Below are positions 49,117 to 58,146 of a stretch of DNA of 64,000 nucleotides, in pieces (the stretch's first letter is position 1; every line of letters starts with the position of its first letter). The stretch spans positions 2,976,001 to 3,040,000 of the forward strand of contig NZ_CP054698.1 of assembly GCF_014023275.1 (NCBI RefSeq), given 5' to 3'. This DNA comes from Nostoc edaphicum CCNP1411. GTDB taxonomy: Bacteria; Cyanobacteriota; Cyanobacteriia; Cyanobacteriales; Nostocaceae. The translations under genes and the position numbers were made by a program. The notes below the pieces were generated by a model. The model saw only the letters and a program-made list of their open reading frames with translations, did no database searches and was not told the DNA's origin.

Positions 49117-50169
49117 TTACTCACGCTGAGTGAGCTTGTATTCTATCTGCTGTAGTGCTGTTCGCCACACATCATATCCTTCTTGAGACAGGTGCAATCC
49201 ATCTGTAGTCAACTCTGGGCGCAAATTGCCTTCCATATCCGTAAACCAGCTATAAATATTTAGATAATTAGCGCCTTCTTGTTTGGCAATCAGGGTTAGT
49301 TGTGTGTTGATGTTACGAATGCGGCTATTGGAAAGTTTTGGTAGGCGAGTCGGCAAAATTGATTGGACAATGATTTGACTTTGGGGATGAGTCTGCCGTA
49401 AACGACGGACAATCCGGCGATAATTACGCAAAATTGCTTGATCGCTATCGCCTTTTCGTAAGTCGTTAATCCCAGCCATAATGTAAATTACATTTGGCCG
49501 TGTTGCCGAAAATGCTCCCAATCTTTTTAAAACGCCACTGGAAGTATCTCCAGATATGCCTTGATTTAGCCACAATTTACCAGCAGGTAGTTTTTCTCTA
49601 GGAAACCACATGCTTAAAGAATCACCAACTAAGATACTTAGATGATTGGCACCTTGACCTTGAGCGATCGCTCTTGCTTCTAAAGCTAATAAACTTTTCC
49701 AGTCGTCATAAGTTAGTTGACGTTTCTTGATCGACTCCCACAATGATTGCAAATTATCACTATTTACGCGTGTATAAATCTGACCTGTTTTCAGAGCCGC
49801 CAATCTTTGGTAGTAAAGCTGATTGCCAGATGTCAATAAGAGGCTAGTTGCTTGGGCGCTGGGGTTGATTAATGACTCTGTTGCGGCTGGTAGTCCCTGA
49901 CTGCTGAATTCTGGTACGCTAGGGACGTTTTTCTCACCTACTGTTGGCTGCGAACTTTTTAGGGGTTGGAACGCTTGGCCGCTGAGTTCTGGTAAGGAGA
50001 GATCAACGCTGGGGATAATTTTTGTACTGACTATTGCCTGCGAACCCTGTTTTAAATCCCACAGGAACTTAGAACTTTCGGGCAGGACAATTGACAGATG
50101 TGGAAGAGCCGATGCTGGTATTGCTAATCCTGTTAACAAGCCTGCTGCCAACAGATAAGGGTCCCTCAT
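49117..50169 (-). CDS. SGNH/GDSL hydrolase, secreted
   Basis: The 350-residue protein has an N-terminal signal-like hydrophobic stretch (about 5-22) and a long variable region (about 30-160). The SGNH catalytic domain follows: Ser184 in GDSL (182-185), Gly204 in NQGISGD, Asn235 in AGINDL, and Asp323/His326 in DGLHL. All four blocks of the family are present. The substrate may be an ester such as cell-wall acetyl or lipid. The long N-terminal extension with Pro/Ser is unusual for a minimal GDSL enzyme. Confidence 0.88.
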   Translation of the reverse strand: MRDPYLLAAGLLTGLAIPASALPHLSIVLPESSKFLWDLKQGSQAIVSTKIIPSVDLSLPELSGQAFQPLKSSQPTVGEKNVPSVPEFSSQGLPAATESLINPSAQATSLLLTSGNQLYYQRLAALKTGQIYTRVNSDNLQSLWESIKKRQLTYDDWKSLLALEARAIAQGQGANHLSILVGDSLSMWFPREKLPAGKLWLNQGISGDTSSGVLKRLGAFSATRPNVIYIMAGINDLRKGDSDQAILRNYRRIVRRLRQTHPQSQIIVQSILPTRLPKLSNSRIRNINTQLTLIAKQEGANYLNIYSWFTDMEGNLRPELTTDGLHLSQEGYDVWRTALQQIEYKLTQRE

Positions 50170-50703
50170 CGTTTTCTCTCTCCTCTACTCACTGCTTTTC
50201 CCTATGACAGCATTAGTTGCCTGTATTCAGGAAAATTTTACTTCGGTTAAGTTATTATTCTTATTTACACTGTATAGTTCTGTAAAGCGTGTTCACGAGA
50301 TTATATTTGACAATTTACGATCTCTTTAAAGTACGGTTTTCTCGGTGGTATAGAAGTCTTGTTTGTGAGAATCTTTCTACTGAAAGCATTGTTGTCATCA
50401 ACCGACCACTTTCCACAACTCAGTTGTCACAAATATTGTAAGTGTTTGCAAACTTGGCGATTAGTGAGTAATTTTTGAGTATCTCAGGACAGAGGCTTTT
50501 GCTTTTGATATTGGTAATATAGGAAATAACCATTTGATTTCATGTTTCTAGCTTTCAGTAAATTGTAGCGATCGCATGAGAGTTTGCTAGACCGAGAGGC
50601 GATGTCCGACCACAAGCGGTTTCTCTACGATACGCTCCATGTAGCTTGCTTTTTTGTAGAAGCACACGTCTACCCTTTTTCATTTCTCATATTAAATTGA
50701 GCG
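50170..50703. other. Divergent intergenic region, GDSL hydrolase / XRE regulator
   Basis: No gene is seen. At about 50595-50690 there is a GC-rich segment with GCGATGTCCGACCACAAGCG and nearby CTACGATACGCTCCATGTAG, a structured sequence like a dispersed repeat. No clear -10/-35 boxes for either gene. Confidence 0.4.
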
Positions 50704-50727
50704 GTGCAAATGCATCAGTTATCAAAT

Positions 50728-50940
50728 ATGGGATTAGTCAGATTAAAGATTCGAGAACTAGCAAAAGAGAAAGGATGGACACTAAAGGAAGTTTCTGACC
50801 GTTCTGGGGTAATTTACAGCACAGTTAGAAGTTATGCGCGTCGTCCGGCAATGACAACAGTTGACTTTACTGCTATCCACAAATTAGCTCGCACCTTTGA
50901 TGTGACGATTGAAAATTTAGTGGAAATTCTGGAGGAATAG
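50728..50940 (+). CDS. Small XRE-family HTH regulator
   Basis: The XRE helix-turn-helix occupies almost the whole protein: LVRLKIRELAKEKGWTLKEV, then SDRSGVIYSTVRSYAR as recognition helix, and LARTFDVTIENLVEILE. I choose the internal ATG at 50728 (70 residues) since the HTH begins there. The ATG at 50704 would add eight polar residues. Such stand-alone short Cro/C1-type proteins are common in cyanobacteria. Its target is unknown. Confidence 0.8.
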   Translation: MGLVRLKIRELAKEKGWTLKEVSDRSGVIYSTVRSYARRPAMTTVDFTAIHKLARTFDVTIENLVEILEE

Positions 50941-51303
50941 GCAAAAGTTTAACTGTTTAGAATATTGATATCATACGATGATGTGTCCTGAGTGAGCAAG
51001 CATCAAGTTTACCATACTGAGAAGTTTAGAACTCACTATAGGAATCATATTTGATTTCTTAAAAAATCTCAGTTGTCTTGTAGGATGTTTTAGCAGAGGG
51101 TAACGCGCCATTTCAAGCTTGTAGTACCGTACTCTCGGCAATACATAATATACGTATATTTCAAGAATAAAATACTAGTCCTATATACGTAATTTAAAAA
51201 TTTATGTTTACTCATTGAAGTATGGGTTGAAACACATTTAAATTAAGTTTTACCTCTAGAGAATAACCTCATTGAAAGTGCTAAGATTTAGGCTGAATCA
51301 TTA
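50941..51303. other. Intergenic region without a supported feature
   Basis: AT-rich, with runs such as TATACGTATATTTCAAGAATA near 51150. No gene, terminator or repeat can be named with confidence. Confidence 0.35.
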
Positions 51304-51516
51304 GTGTTTTCCTTTTATTCCGTGGCTAGAGCTAGTACAGCGATTGGTGTCAGTCCCATTATTAAAGAGATTGTGCAAAAACAGGCACATTCGACACGTT
51401 TGACCCTAAAAGAAGTTATTCTGATGGGGATGTTAGCTATTGACAAATTAGATGATCAAGGTCGTCAAGAGCTAGCGGATCAAGTTCATCAAATGCAGGT
51501 GAATGGAGAAATTTAA
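51304..51516 (+). CDS. Small hypothetical protein
   Basis: A 70-residue frame with a GTG start at 51304. A second GTG at 51322 (VARASTAIG…) is as plausible. The chain is mainly helical: IIKEIVQKQAHSTRLTLKEV, then ILMGMLAIDKLDDQGRQELA. I do not recognise the family. No Shine-Dalgarno is obvious. It may be an antitoxin-like or regulatory peptide, but nothing supports a specific role. Confidence 0.45.
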   Translation: MFSFYSVARASTAIGVSPIIKEIVQKQAHSTRLTLKEVILMGMLAIDKLDDQGRQELADQVHQMQVNGEI

Positions 51517-52379
51517 GTGAGTAATTATGAGTTAAGAGTTATGAGTTATAAATTTTAACTCCTCACTCCTGACTCTTCACTTAATTTGGTTATTTGCTAA
51601 ATCGATAACGACTTCCCATTACATAATTCTCATTAATTTCAAAAGAAATCCATCGGCGTTGCAGAGTTTCAGCAACAAAGCCAGTTGTATTAGAACCTGC
51701 AAATGGATCTAATACCATATCACCTTCATCAGTTAAGAATTTGATGAAGAACTCGGCGAACCCTTGCGGAAAACGTGCTGGATGGGGTCTAATTTCTGCT
51801 GTTTTGCAGCGTCGTAAATAAGCACTATTAGATTCAGTATTCGCAATTTCTAGCAAATTCGGCGGAATTGCGCCCTGGTTATCCTTTTGGAATTTATCAG
51901 AAATATCATGTCCGCTAGGACGTATTTTTGCCTTATAACCATTTTTGAGTAATTGTTTCATACTTTGGCTATAGGGCTTTAAAACTTTTCTGTTATCTGC
52001 TTTAGGATGCGGTGTTTTAGATAACTACCAAACTGTATTGACTGAATCTTTGACGCGAATTCGCCTGATTGTCACCCACTCCGCAGGAGTTGGCAGTCGA
52101 GCCGGATTATAGTGGTAAAATTCTTGAGCAAGAAAGAAACCTACTTCCTTGCATAATCTGACCAAAAGCTCGTATTGGTAGATACTCCGCACGGGATTAC
52201 CAGGTAGGTAAGCGCCGCCTAAATCTAATACGAATGAGCCATTATCTGCCAGGACTCTTTTAAATTCATAAGCAAAAGGTAGAAACCACTCAATATATTT
52301 TTCAGCAGTTTCGTTACCGTATTCTTTTTTGCGGGTGAGTGCGAATGGAGGTGATGTGATAATTAAATTAATACTATTA

Positions 52380-53569
52380 AGCTGTTACGCAGCTAAATTT
52401 AATAAACAGCATTACCTTTATTTTTAATTTTGCGTTCCCATTTAATAATAAGACCTCCTTCATTTAACAATTTATTTAACAACTCTTCTAGCTGTGATAC
52501 TGACTCGAACAATCTATGAGCTATATATTCTTTTGCTGAATGCCAAACCAATTCAATCAAATTATAATCTGGACTATAAGGTGGTAGAAATTCCAGGATA
52601 ATATTTGGCATTTCTGCCTTGATACGAACTAAAATATCTTTTCTTTTATGGAAGCTGGCATTATCTAAGATAATCACTATTTTCGCAGAACATTTATTGA
52701 AAGTCTCAATTCTATTTCCTTGCTCTATCCATTCTTGCAATAGAAAATTATTCAAAGATTGAAGCTGCTCATAAAATACATCGGCATTTCCTTTTTTAAT
52801 CACAAAATTCATTCTCTTCTTGTCGTGATAACGTAACCCTCCCATAATATTTACTCTTCCTCTTCTTCTTTGACCTGTGATTTGTTTCCTTGTACCTTTC
52901 TTACCCCCAGTTTTTTCTTCTTATCACTCTTAAACTAAATCCACTCTCATCCCAAAACCATACCTGTAAACGCTCTGGGGCTTCCTTTGTTATTCTTAAG
53001 TATTCTGACAATTTTTCTTTAAATGCCTTACGCATTTCAGGATTCTGTTTGTCCTCTAGGCTGTATTTTGCCCAAAGGTAAACGTACTTTTTTTCGCTCT
53101 AATATTCTCCCAACTTGTGAACCACTTAACTTAATTCCTGTTATCTTTTCGAGGTATGTAGCTAGTCTTGCTGCTGTCCAACGACCAAATTCATACCCAT
53201 ACTCTAGTGGCTCTTTTTCAATTATTTCTAATAATAAATCCTCATATTCTTTGGTAACTTTGCGGAAGTTCCCTTCTCTTCTTCCATCTAAAAAACTTTC
53301 TAGGTTATCTGGATCGCCGTGAACTGCCCAATATGCTACTGTTGGATATGCAATATCTAAAAACTTACTAATCTCTTGATAAGTTTTTCCATCATTCATT
53401 AATAATAAAATCAGAATCTTTTCTCTTACGTAGGGATTTTCATGCTCTTTTAGCGTTTTTAGTAGCCTTTCCTTCTGCTCTTGGGAAAGATGATTTTTTG
53501 CTGGCATAGATGGCTGATACTAAATTAATTACTTAATCTAATATTATACAATCTAGCTGCGTAACAGCT
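52380..53569 (-). mobile_element. IS630-family insertion sequence, 1190 bp
   Basis: The terminal inverted repeats begin AGCTGTTACGCAGCTA at both ends and are flanked by TA (52378-52379 and 53570-53571), the target duplication used by IS630/Tc1-mariner elements. The element carries a transposase in three frame segments (see the transposase entry). The insertion interrupts the methyltransferase gene; the restored frame proves the ends. Each terminus is itself hairpin-forming (AGCTG…CAGCT). Confidence 0.93.
52399..53507 (-). pseudogene. IS630 transposase split by two +1 shifts
   Basis: The N-terminal HTH part (53507 to 53037, 156 residues) reads RLLKTLKEHENPYVREKILI and a winged-helix region. 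The sequence then continues one base out of frame at an AAAA run (53066-53069), with KYSLEDKQNPEM and the first catalytic Asp in WFWDESGFSL. A second shift occurs at a five-C run (52904-52908 on the plus strand) before GGKKGTRKQITG. The last part (52845 to 52399) has the second Asp in VIILDNASFH and the Glu in DYNLIELVWH. So all three DDE residues exist but in three frames. It is either dead or needs frameshifting. Confidence 0.85.
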
Positions 53570-53693
53570 TATCATCAATAAATTTAATAAGTTTAAGGCT
53601 ATCACCTAAATATGCTGCTCCGTTCTGCTGGGTATAAAAAGGATTAAAATTTATTTCTTTTGGTGGTGTTATTGGTTCTTCTTGCAAAATTTA

Positions 53694-53847
53694 TAAAATT
53701 AACTTGTTTTGGTATTGTTCAAGGATTTAATTTTAACAGTTATTTTTTAACGCAAAGGGACACAGAGTAAAGCGCAAAGTAACGCAGAGGAGTATATTAG
53801 CTTCAGACTTTTAATTAGCCTGGTAATTAGATTGTGCTAAATATTTT
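53694..53847. repeat. Dispersed repeat of AACGCAAAG/CGCAGAGG type
   Basis: About 53740-53790 holds AACGCAAAGGGACACAGAGT-type sequence and then GTAACGCAGAGG, related to the units inside the dispersed elements at 15147-15216 and 21344-21415. Nothing else is seen in this spacer. Confidence 0.55.
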
Positions 53848-54321
53848 CTACACTGAAATTGATTTTTTCATAATACAGGCAATTTCACCATAACCAGGAT
53901 TTCCAGTTAGCCCTTGTAAATTATTATGCTCTATATCTTCAAGTGATCCAAGCTTACTTGTCCATTTACCAGTAGGTAGTTGTCTAGCAATGTGAGTTGG
54001 TACTTTATTGGAATTAGCATATATGGCTATTCTTTGAAATCCCTCTTCTAAAACATCACCTTGACAAACTTCATAACCAAGTGTTTCAAATGCCTGTTGA
54101 AAAGCCTCTATAGTTTCTTCTCTGGGAACACTCAATGGCCAATAAAATTGATGTTGAATATCTGGCCACCACCATGTTTCATCATCCTCTGCTGCCCAAG
54201 CAACACAGTTGTAATCAATTGTATCTGGGCTGGTAAGTTTGTATCCATAGACTATGAGGTTAGGATAATCACGCTCAATTTTTTCTCTGACAAACTTAAC
54301 CCAAGCGTTATTACCTACCAC
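53848..54321 (-). CDS. Conserved hypothetical protein with papain-like Cys-His pattern
   Basis: A 157-residue protein. A Cys39 in DYNCVAWAA, a His110 in VPTHIARQLPTGKWTSKLG and a late Asp/Glu-His pair (LEDIEHNNLQGL) suggest a papain/NlpC-like fold with Cys-His catalysis. I recall related proteins under the DUF7689 name, but this is unconfirmed. It overlaps the next gene upstream (54315-54626) by seven bases, so the two are probably co-translated. Located in the decayed-gene region beside the broken methyltransferase. Function unknown. Confidence 0.65.
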   Translation of the reverse strand: MVGNNAWVKFVREKIERDYPNLIVYGYKLTSPDTIDYNCVAWAAEDDETWWWPDIQHQFYWPLSVPREETIEAFQQAFETLGYEVCQGDVLEEGFQRIAIYANSNKVPTHIARQLPTGKWTSKLGSLEDIEHNNLQGLTGNPGYGEIACIMKKSISV

Positions 54322-54626
54322 CTGTATCCTCTTTGCTTACCCCACTCCAACCAAGCTTTAGTCATTTCCTTTACTTTTCCCCTATATTCTTGAGGAACCG
54401 GATCTTCTCTACTGATGGATTTTAATGCCCAGAACCAGTGTCCAGATTTATTTTCCAGTTCCCTAAGCAAAAGTGGGATTACAGGTTTTCCCATGCCGAT
54501 AATTTGCTGATATGCAGGGTGCATCGACATTTGGTTAGTAGATGATATCCCAAAAGTTTCTTCACGCCATTGCTTAACAAGCGTTGTAAACGTAGCTTCT
54601 ATTTCTGAGATTTGCAGTTCTTCCAT
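54315..54626 (-). CDS. Conserved hypothetical protein, first gene of an overlapping pair
   Basis: A 103-residue, mainly helical protein: IEATFTTLVKQWREETFG, then HPAYQQIIGMGKPVIPLLLRE and SGHWFWALKSISREDPVPQE. HPAYQQIIGMG and WALKSISREDP look like a conserved family signature. It overlaps the downstream Cys-His protein by seven bases. Small two-gene overlapping units are often toxin-antitoxin or immunity pairs; no motif here proves that. No signal peptide. Confidence 0.6.
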   Translation of the reverse strand: MEELQISEIEATFTTLVKQWREETFGISSTNQMSMHPAYQQIIGMGKPVIPLLLRELENKSGHWFWALKSISREDPVPQEYRGKVKEMTKAWLEWGKQRGYRW

Positions 54627-54780
54627 ATTGCTGCTTATAACTAAGTTAATTTTAGGCGATCGCTCTATACAGTGAGGTTATGATCATCACACTTAATTTT
54701 TATCTGACAAAGTTAACCCAAGCGTTTCTATGAAACAAGCGGATTTTCAGTAGTCATAACCAAAACCTAAATAATATTTA

Positions 54781-55447
54781 TTAAGTTAGTGCATTATTAA
54801 TTTCCCTAAACAACGCTTCTCTCACATCATTATTTAAGCAAGATTTGCACCATTGATTCACAAGAGTTTCCCAGACGCTTGTTGAACTTTTAATCACTCG
54901 ATCACCAACCATTGATGTCCACCTATGATGATCAGGTTCTAACATGGAGTCATCAAGGTATGTCAGAAGTGTGCCTGCTCCAATTCCAAATCTAGCTGGA
55001 AGATCTGGCCATGCGAGTTGTTTTAGTTCTTTAAAAACAACACGTTCAGGAGCTTCAGTTCCAGGAAGAGTTATACAACTACCGTTAGATACAACATCTC
55101 CATCCAGTACAGCAATCGATTTGTAGGGCAATTTATTATTTTTTGCAAGATTCCCCATGATTTGAACAACATTGGATGGTCCCACAGGAACTATTGCCAA
55201 ACGTGTAAGCAGTTCTGCTGAATCAGGATTACTTGCTAGTATTTCGCGTAAAAATATTTCCGAATCTCTGTCTTCTACAAAAATGTATAGTTCAGGATGT
55301 ACATTTTCGTCCAAACGGCTCAAAGCAAATTCTGGAGTCGCTCCATAAACTATATTTGTCCCAGATGGACCAGGCAGTAGCATTATCCTTAGGCCATTGT
55401 CCAGCAAGATGCTGCTGTCGGATTTTGTCTATTTCTTGTTGATCCAT
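54781..55447 (-). pseudogene. Remnant of an AAA-ATPase/TOPRIM (OLD-like) nuclease gene
   Basis: The start (ATG at 55447) reads MDQQEIDKIRQQHLAGQWPK, which looks like the beginning of an ATPase. That frame then ends in about 51 codons. From about 55400 a second frame carries a TOPRIM-type C-terminal piece: ELYIFVEDRDSEIFLREIL (the acidic motif), AIVPVGPSNVVQIM and SIAVLDGDVV. The ATPase core with the Walker motifs is absent. The simplest history is an internal deletion with a frame change that removed the ATPase. ATPase-TOPRIM proteins (OLD family) often act in phage defence. The open frame 55407-54781 may be expressed but cannot be a whole enzyme. Confidence 0.6.
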
Positions 55448-55515
55448 TTTGTTTTCTTAACCTTTAAATTACTGACTAAAAAATATCCGATTTTTTGGTA
55501 GTGATTCTAATTATA

Positions 55516-55714
55516 TACTTACAACACTAGTAGCCATATTAACCAAATCTACCAGCAGTCCAATACTATACTACTCGGTTTAGGAATCAGGTGAAGATGA
55601 GGTTGAAACCGCAGTATGCAGTATTACCAGCAGTCGAAAAATCAACAATGTTGCGTAAATCAAGACATAGGTTAGCCAACAGTGAAGTGAGCTAAACCAA
55701 CCACACAGGCTTTA
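55516..55714 (-). pseudogene. Decayed fragments of the psaB 3' end
   Basis: Two stretches, about 55516-55559 and about 55624-55714, match the 3' end of psaB at 55770-55880. They share ACTAGTAGC, ATTAACC, TACCAGCAGT and TAGCCAACAGTGAAGTGAGC. On the minus strand the second piece still reads [10 protein letters not shown] (a PsaB C-terminal motif) and then hits a stop. About 60 unrelated bases separate the pieces. This is a remnant of a psaB copy next to the working gene. Confidence 0.75.
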
Positions 55715-55726
55715 TGACCACTATAG

Positions 55727-55757
55727 AAAATCCCCCACCTTGCGGCAGGGGATTTTT
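55727..55757 (-). terminator. Terminator downstream of psaB
   Basis: The hairpin AAAATCCCC (55727-55735) / GGGGATTTT (55748-55756) has a GC-rich loop (CACCTTGCGGCA), and A/T runs on both sides. On the minus strand it lies about 30 bases after the psaB stop. Confidence 0.8.
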
Positions 55758-55786
55758 ATTACTTATCTACAAAACTAGTAGCGGAA

Positions 55787-58012
55787 TTAACCGAACTTAC
55801 CAGCAGTAGAAGCAATCAAGAACGCGGCGTAAGTCACGATGTAGCCAACAGTGAAGTGAGCTAGACCAACTACACGAGCTTGAACAATTGACAGAGCAAC
55901 GGGCTTGTCTTTCCAGCGAACTAGGTTAGCTAGAGGAGTGCGTTCGTGTGCCCAAACAAGGGTTTCAATCAACTCTTGCCAGTAACCTCTCCAGGAGATT
56001 AGGAACATGAAGCCAGTAGCCCAAACTAGGTGTCCAAATAAGAACATCCAAGCCCAGACAGACAGGTTATTCACGCCGTAAGGGTTGTAACCGTTAATCA
56101 ACTGAGCAGAGTTAGCCCAGAGGTAATCGCGGAACCAGCCCATGAGATATGTAGAGTTCTCATTAAACTGAGCTACGTTGCCTTGCCAAATACCTAGATG
56201 TTTCCAATGCCAGTAGAAGGTCAACCAACCAATGGTGTTGAGCATCCAGAATGTAGCGAGGTAGAAGGAATCCCATGCTGAGATGTCGCAAGTACCGCCA
56301 CGACCGGGGCCGTCGCAAGGGAAGGCATAGCCGAAGTCCTTTTTATCGGGCATCAGCTTAGAACCACGGGCATCCAAAGCACCTTTAACCAAGATCAAGG
56401 TGGTGGTGTGCAGACCTAAAGCGATCGCATGGTGTACCAAGAAATCGCCAGGGCCAATTGTCAAGAACAGGGAGTTAGTACCAGCATTGATGGCATCTAA
56501 CCAGCCTGGAAGCCAAACGTTAGCGTAGTTAGGCCATGCTGTGTAAGCAATACTATCTGGGTTAGATAGCAAAGTATCTAAACCGTATAGTACTTTACCG
56601 TTTGCAGCTTGGACGAATTGAGCAAATACTGGCTCAATCAAGATTTGCTTTTCAGGAGTACCGAAAGCAACTACTACGTCGTTGTGTACGTACAAACCAA
56701 GGGTGTGGAAGCCCAAGAAAAGGGATACCCAGCTAAGGTGGGAAATAATCGCTTCTTTGTGCTTCAGCACGCGGTCAAGTACGTTGCCTTTATTTTGTTC
56801 TGGATCGTAATCACGTACCCAGAAGATTGCTCCGTGAGCAAAAGCACCAAGCATCAGGAATCCAGCAATATACTGGTGATGCGTGTACAACGCTGCCTGA
56901 GTTGTGTAGTCCTTCGCAATAAATGCGTAGGAAGGCATGGAGTACATGTGCTGCGCTACCAGGGAAGTAACAACACCTAGCGCTGCTAAGTGCCAACCCA
57001 ATTGGAAGTGCAGGGAGTTGTTGTAGGTGTCGTAGATACCTTGGTGAGGTAGGTTAAACGGGCCTTCAACTGGAATACCAAAGAAACTCTTGGCATTTAA
57101 TGCTTCTTTGAGACTGTGACCAATCCCAAAGTTTGTCCGGTACATGTGACCAGCAACGATGAATAAAACTGCGATCGCTAGGTGGTGATGAGCTATGTCA
57201 GTCAGCCACAAAGCTTCTGTCTGGGGATGGAAACCACCCAAGAAACTCAGAATTGCAGTTCCTGCACCTTGCGATGTCCCGAAGATATGTCCAGGAGTGT
57301 CAGGGTTTTGAGAGTAAACACCCCAGTTGCCTGTAAAGAATGGTGTTAAACCGGCTGGGTGGGGTGGGGTATTCAGGAAGTTATCCCAACCTACGTGCTG
57401 ACCGCGAGCTTCGGGGACAGCAACGTGAATTAAGTGACCAGCCCAAGCCAATGAACTAACACCAAACAAACCTGCTAAGTGGTGGTTTAGGCGGTGTTCC
57501 GCGCTCTTAAACCATGCCAAGCTAGGACGGTACTTGGGTTGCAAGTGCAGCCAACCAGCAAACAGTAATACAGCAGCGAATAATAGCAAGAACACTGAAC
57601 CGTTGTACAGTTCGCCGTTATTCCGCATACCGATGGTGTACCACCAATGGTAAAGACCAGAGTAGGTAATGTTTACCGGATTGCTAGCGCCTGCTTGGGT
57701 AAAAGCTTCGATCGCTGGTTTACCAAAGTGGGGGTCCCAAATCGCATGGGCGATGGGACGGATGTGAAGGGGATCTTTAATCCACTGTTCAAAGTTACCT
57801 TGCCAGGCTACGTGGAACAGGAGGCTGGATGCCCACAGGAAGATGATTGCCAAGTGACCGAAGTGAGTTGCGAAAATCTTTTGGTAAAGATTTTCTTCCG
57901 TCATGCCATCATGGGTTTCAAAATCGTTGCCTGTAGCGATCGCATACCATATCCGACGAGTCGTCGGGTCCTGTGCGAGATCCTGGCTAAATTTCGGAAA
58001 TTTTGTCGCCAT
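55787..58012 (-). CDS. psaB: Photosystem I P700 apoprotein A2 (PsaB)
   Basis: A 741-residue protein with eleven membrane helices, the usual length for PsaB. The Fx iron-sulfur cluster segment [18 protein letters not shown] carries the two cysteines. PsaA and PsaB bind P700, A0, A1 and Fx. The end is [19 protein letters not shown] and then STAGKFG. It is the downstream gene of psaA-psaB. The 134-base spacer contains CTCAGCA heptamers. No sign of damage is seen, unlike the remnant at 55.6 kb. Confidence 0.98.
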   Translation of the reverse strand: MATKFPKFSQDLAQDPTTRRIWYAIATGNDFETHDGMTEENLYQKIFATHFGHLAIIFLWASSLLFHVAWQGNFEQWIKDPLHIRPIAHAIWDPHFGKPAIEAFTQAGASNPVNITYSGLYHWWYTIGMRNNGELYNGSVFLLLFAAVLLFAGWLHLQPKYRPSLAWFKSAEHRLNHHLAGLFGVSSLAWAGHLIHVAVPEARGQHVGWDNFLNTPPHPAGLTPFFTGNWGVYSQNPDTPGHIFGTSQGAGTAILSFLGGFHPQTEALWLTDIAHHHLAIAVLFIVAGHMYRTNFGIGHSLKEALNAKSFFGIPVEGPFNLPHQGIYDTYNNSLHFQLGWHLAALGVVTSLVAQHMYSMPSYAFIAKDYTTQAALYTHHQYIAGFLMLGAFAHGAIFWVRDYDPEQNKGNVLDRVLKHKEAIISHLSWVSLFLGFHTLGLYVHNDVVVAFGTPEKQILIEPVFAQFVQAANGKVLYGLDTLLSNPDSIAYTAWPNYANVWLPGWLDAINAGTNSLFLTIGPGDFLVHHAIALGLHTTTLILVKGALDARGSKLMPDKKDFGYAFPCDGPGRGGTCDISAWDSFYLATFWMLNTIGWLTFYWHWKHLGIWQGNVAQFNENSTYLMGWFRDYLWANSAQLINGYNPYGVNNLSVWAWMFLFGHLVWATGFMFLISWRGYWQELIETLVWAHERTPLANLVRWKDKPVALSIVQARVVGLAHFTVGYIVTYAAFLIASTAGKFG

Positions 58013-58059
58013 AGGTTTAATAAATCCTCTGACCTTTAGCCATCAAATACCAGCGTTTA

Positions 58060-58134
58060 GAGTCCTGAGTTTTGAGTCCTGAGTACCAAGTTTTGAGTAT
58101 TTTCTCAGCACTCAGCACTCAGCACTCAGCACTC
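58060..58134. repeat. Heptamer repeats in the psaA-psaB spacer
   Basis: GAGTCCTGAGT-type units at about 58062-58085 are followed by four copies of CTCAGCA at 58105-58134. They occupy about half of the spacer between the two most abundant photosystem I genes. Confidence 0.9.
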
Positions 58135-58146
58135 CACAACTGATTG

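Larger units (their letters stand above)
51590..53687 (-). pseudogene. m4C-type DNA methyltransferase, interrupted by IS630 and an amber codon
   Basis: The N-terminal fragment (53687 to 53570, TTG start) reads QEEPITPPKEIN, then AAYLGDSLKLIKFIDD. The remaining part (52379 to 51590) continues SINLIITSPPFAL (motif IV, TSPPF), and DPFAGSNTTG (SAM-binding motif I) lies near the C-terminus. Removing the IS (52380-53569) and one TA target copy restores a 302-codon frame. Within it a TAG at 52025-52027 replaces the usual second Trp of a WW pair, so the frame is also stopped. The order IV before I is that of beta-class m4C enzymes. It was probably an orphan methyltransferase, since no restriction gene is near. 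Confidence 0.85.
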
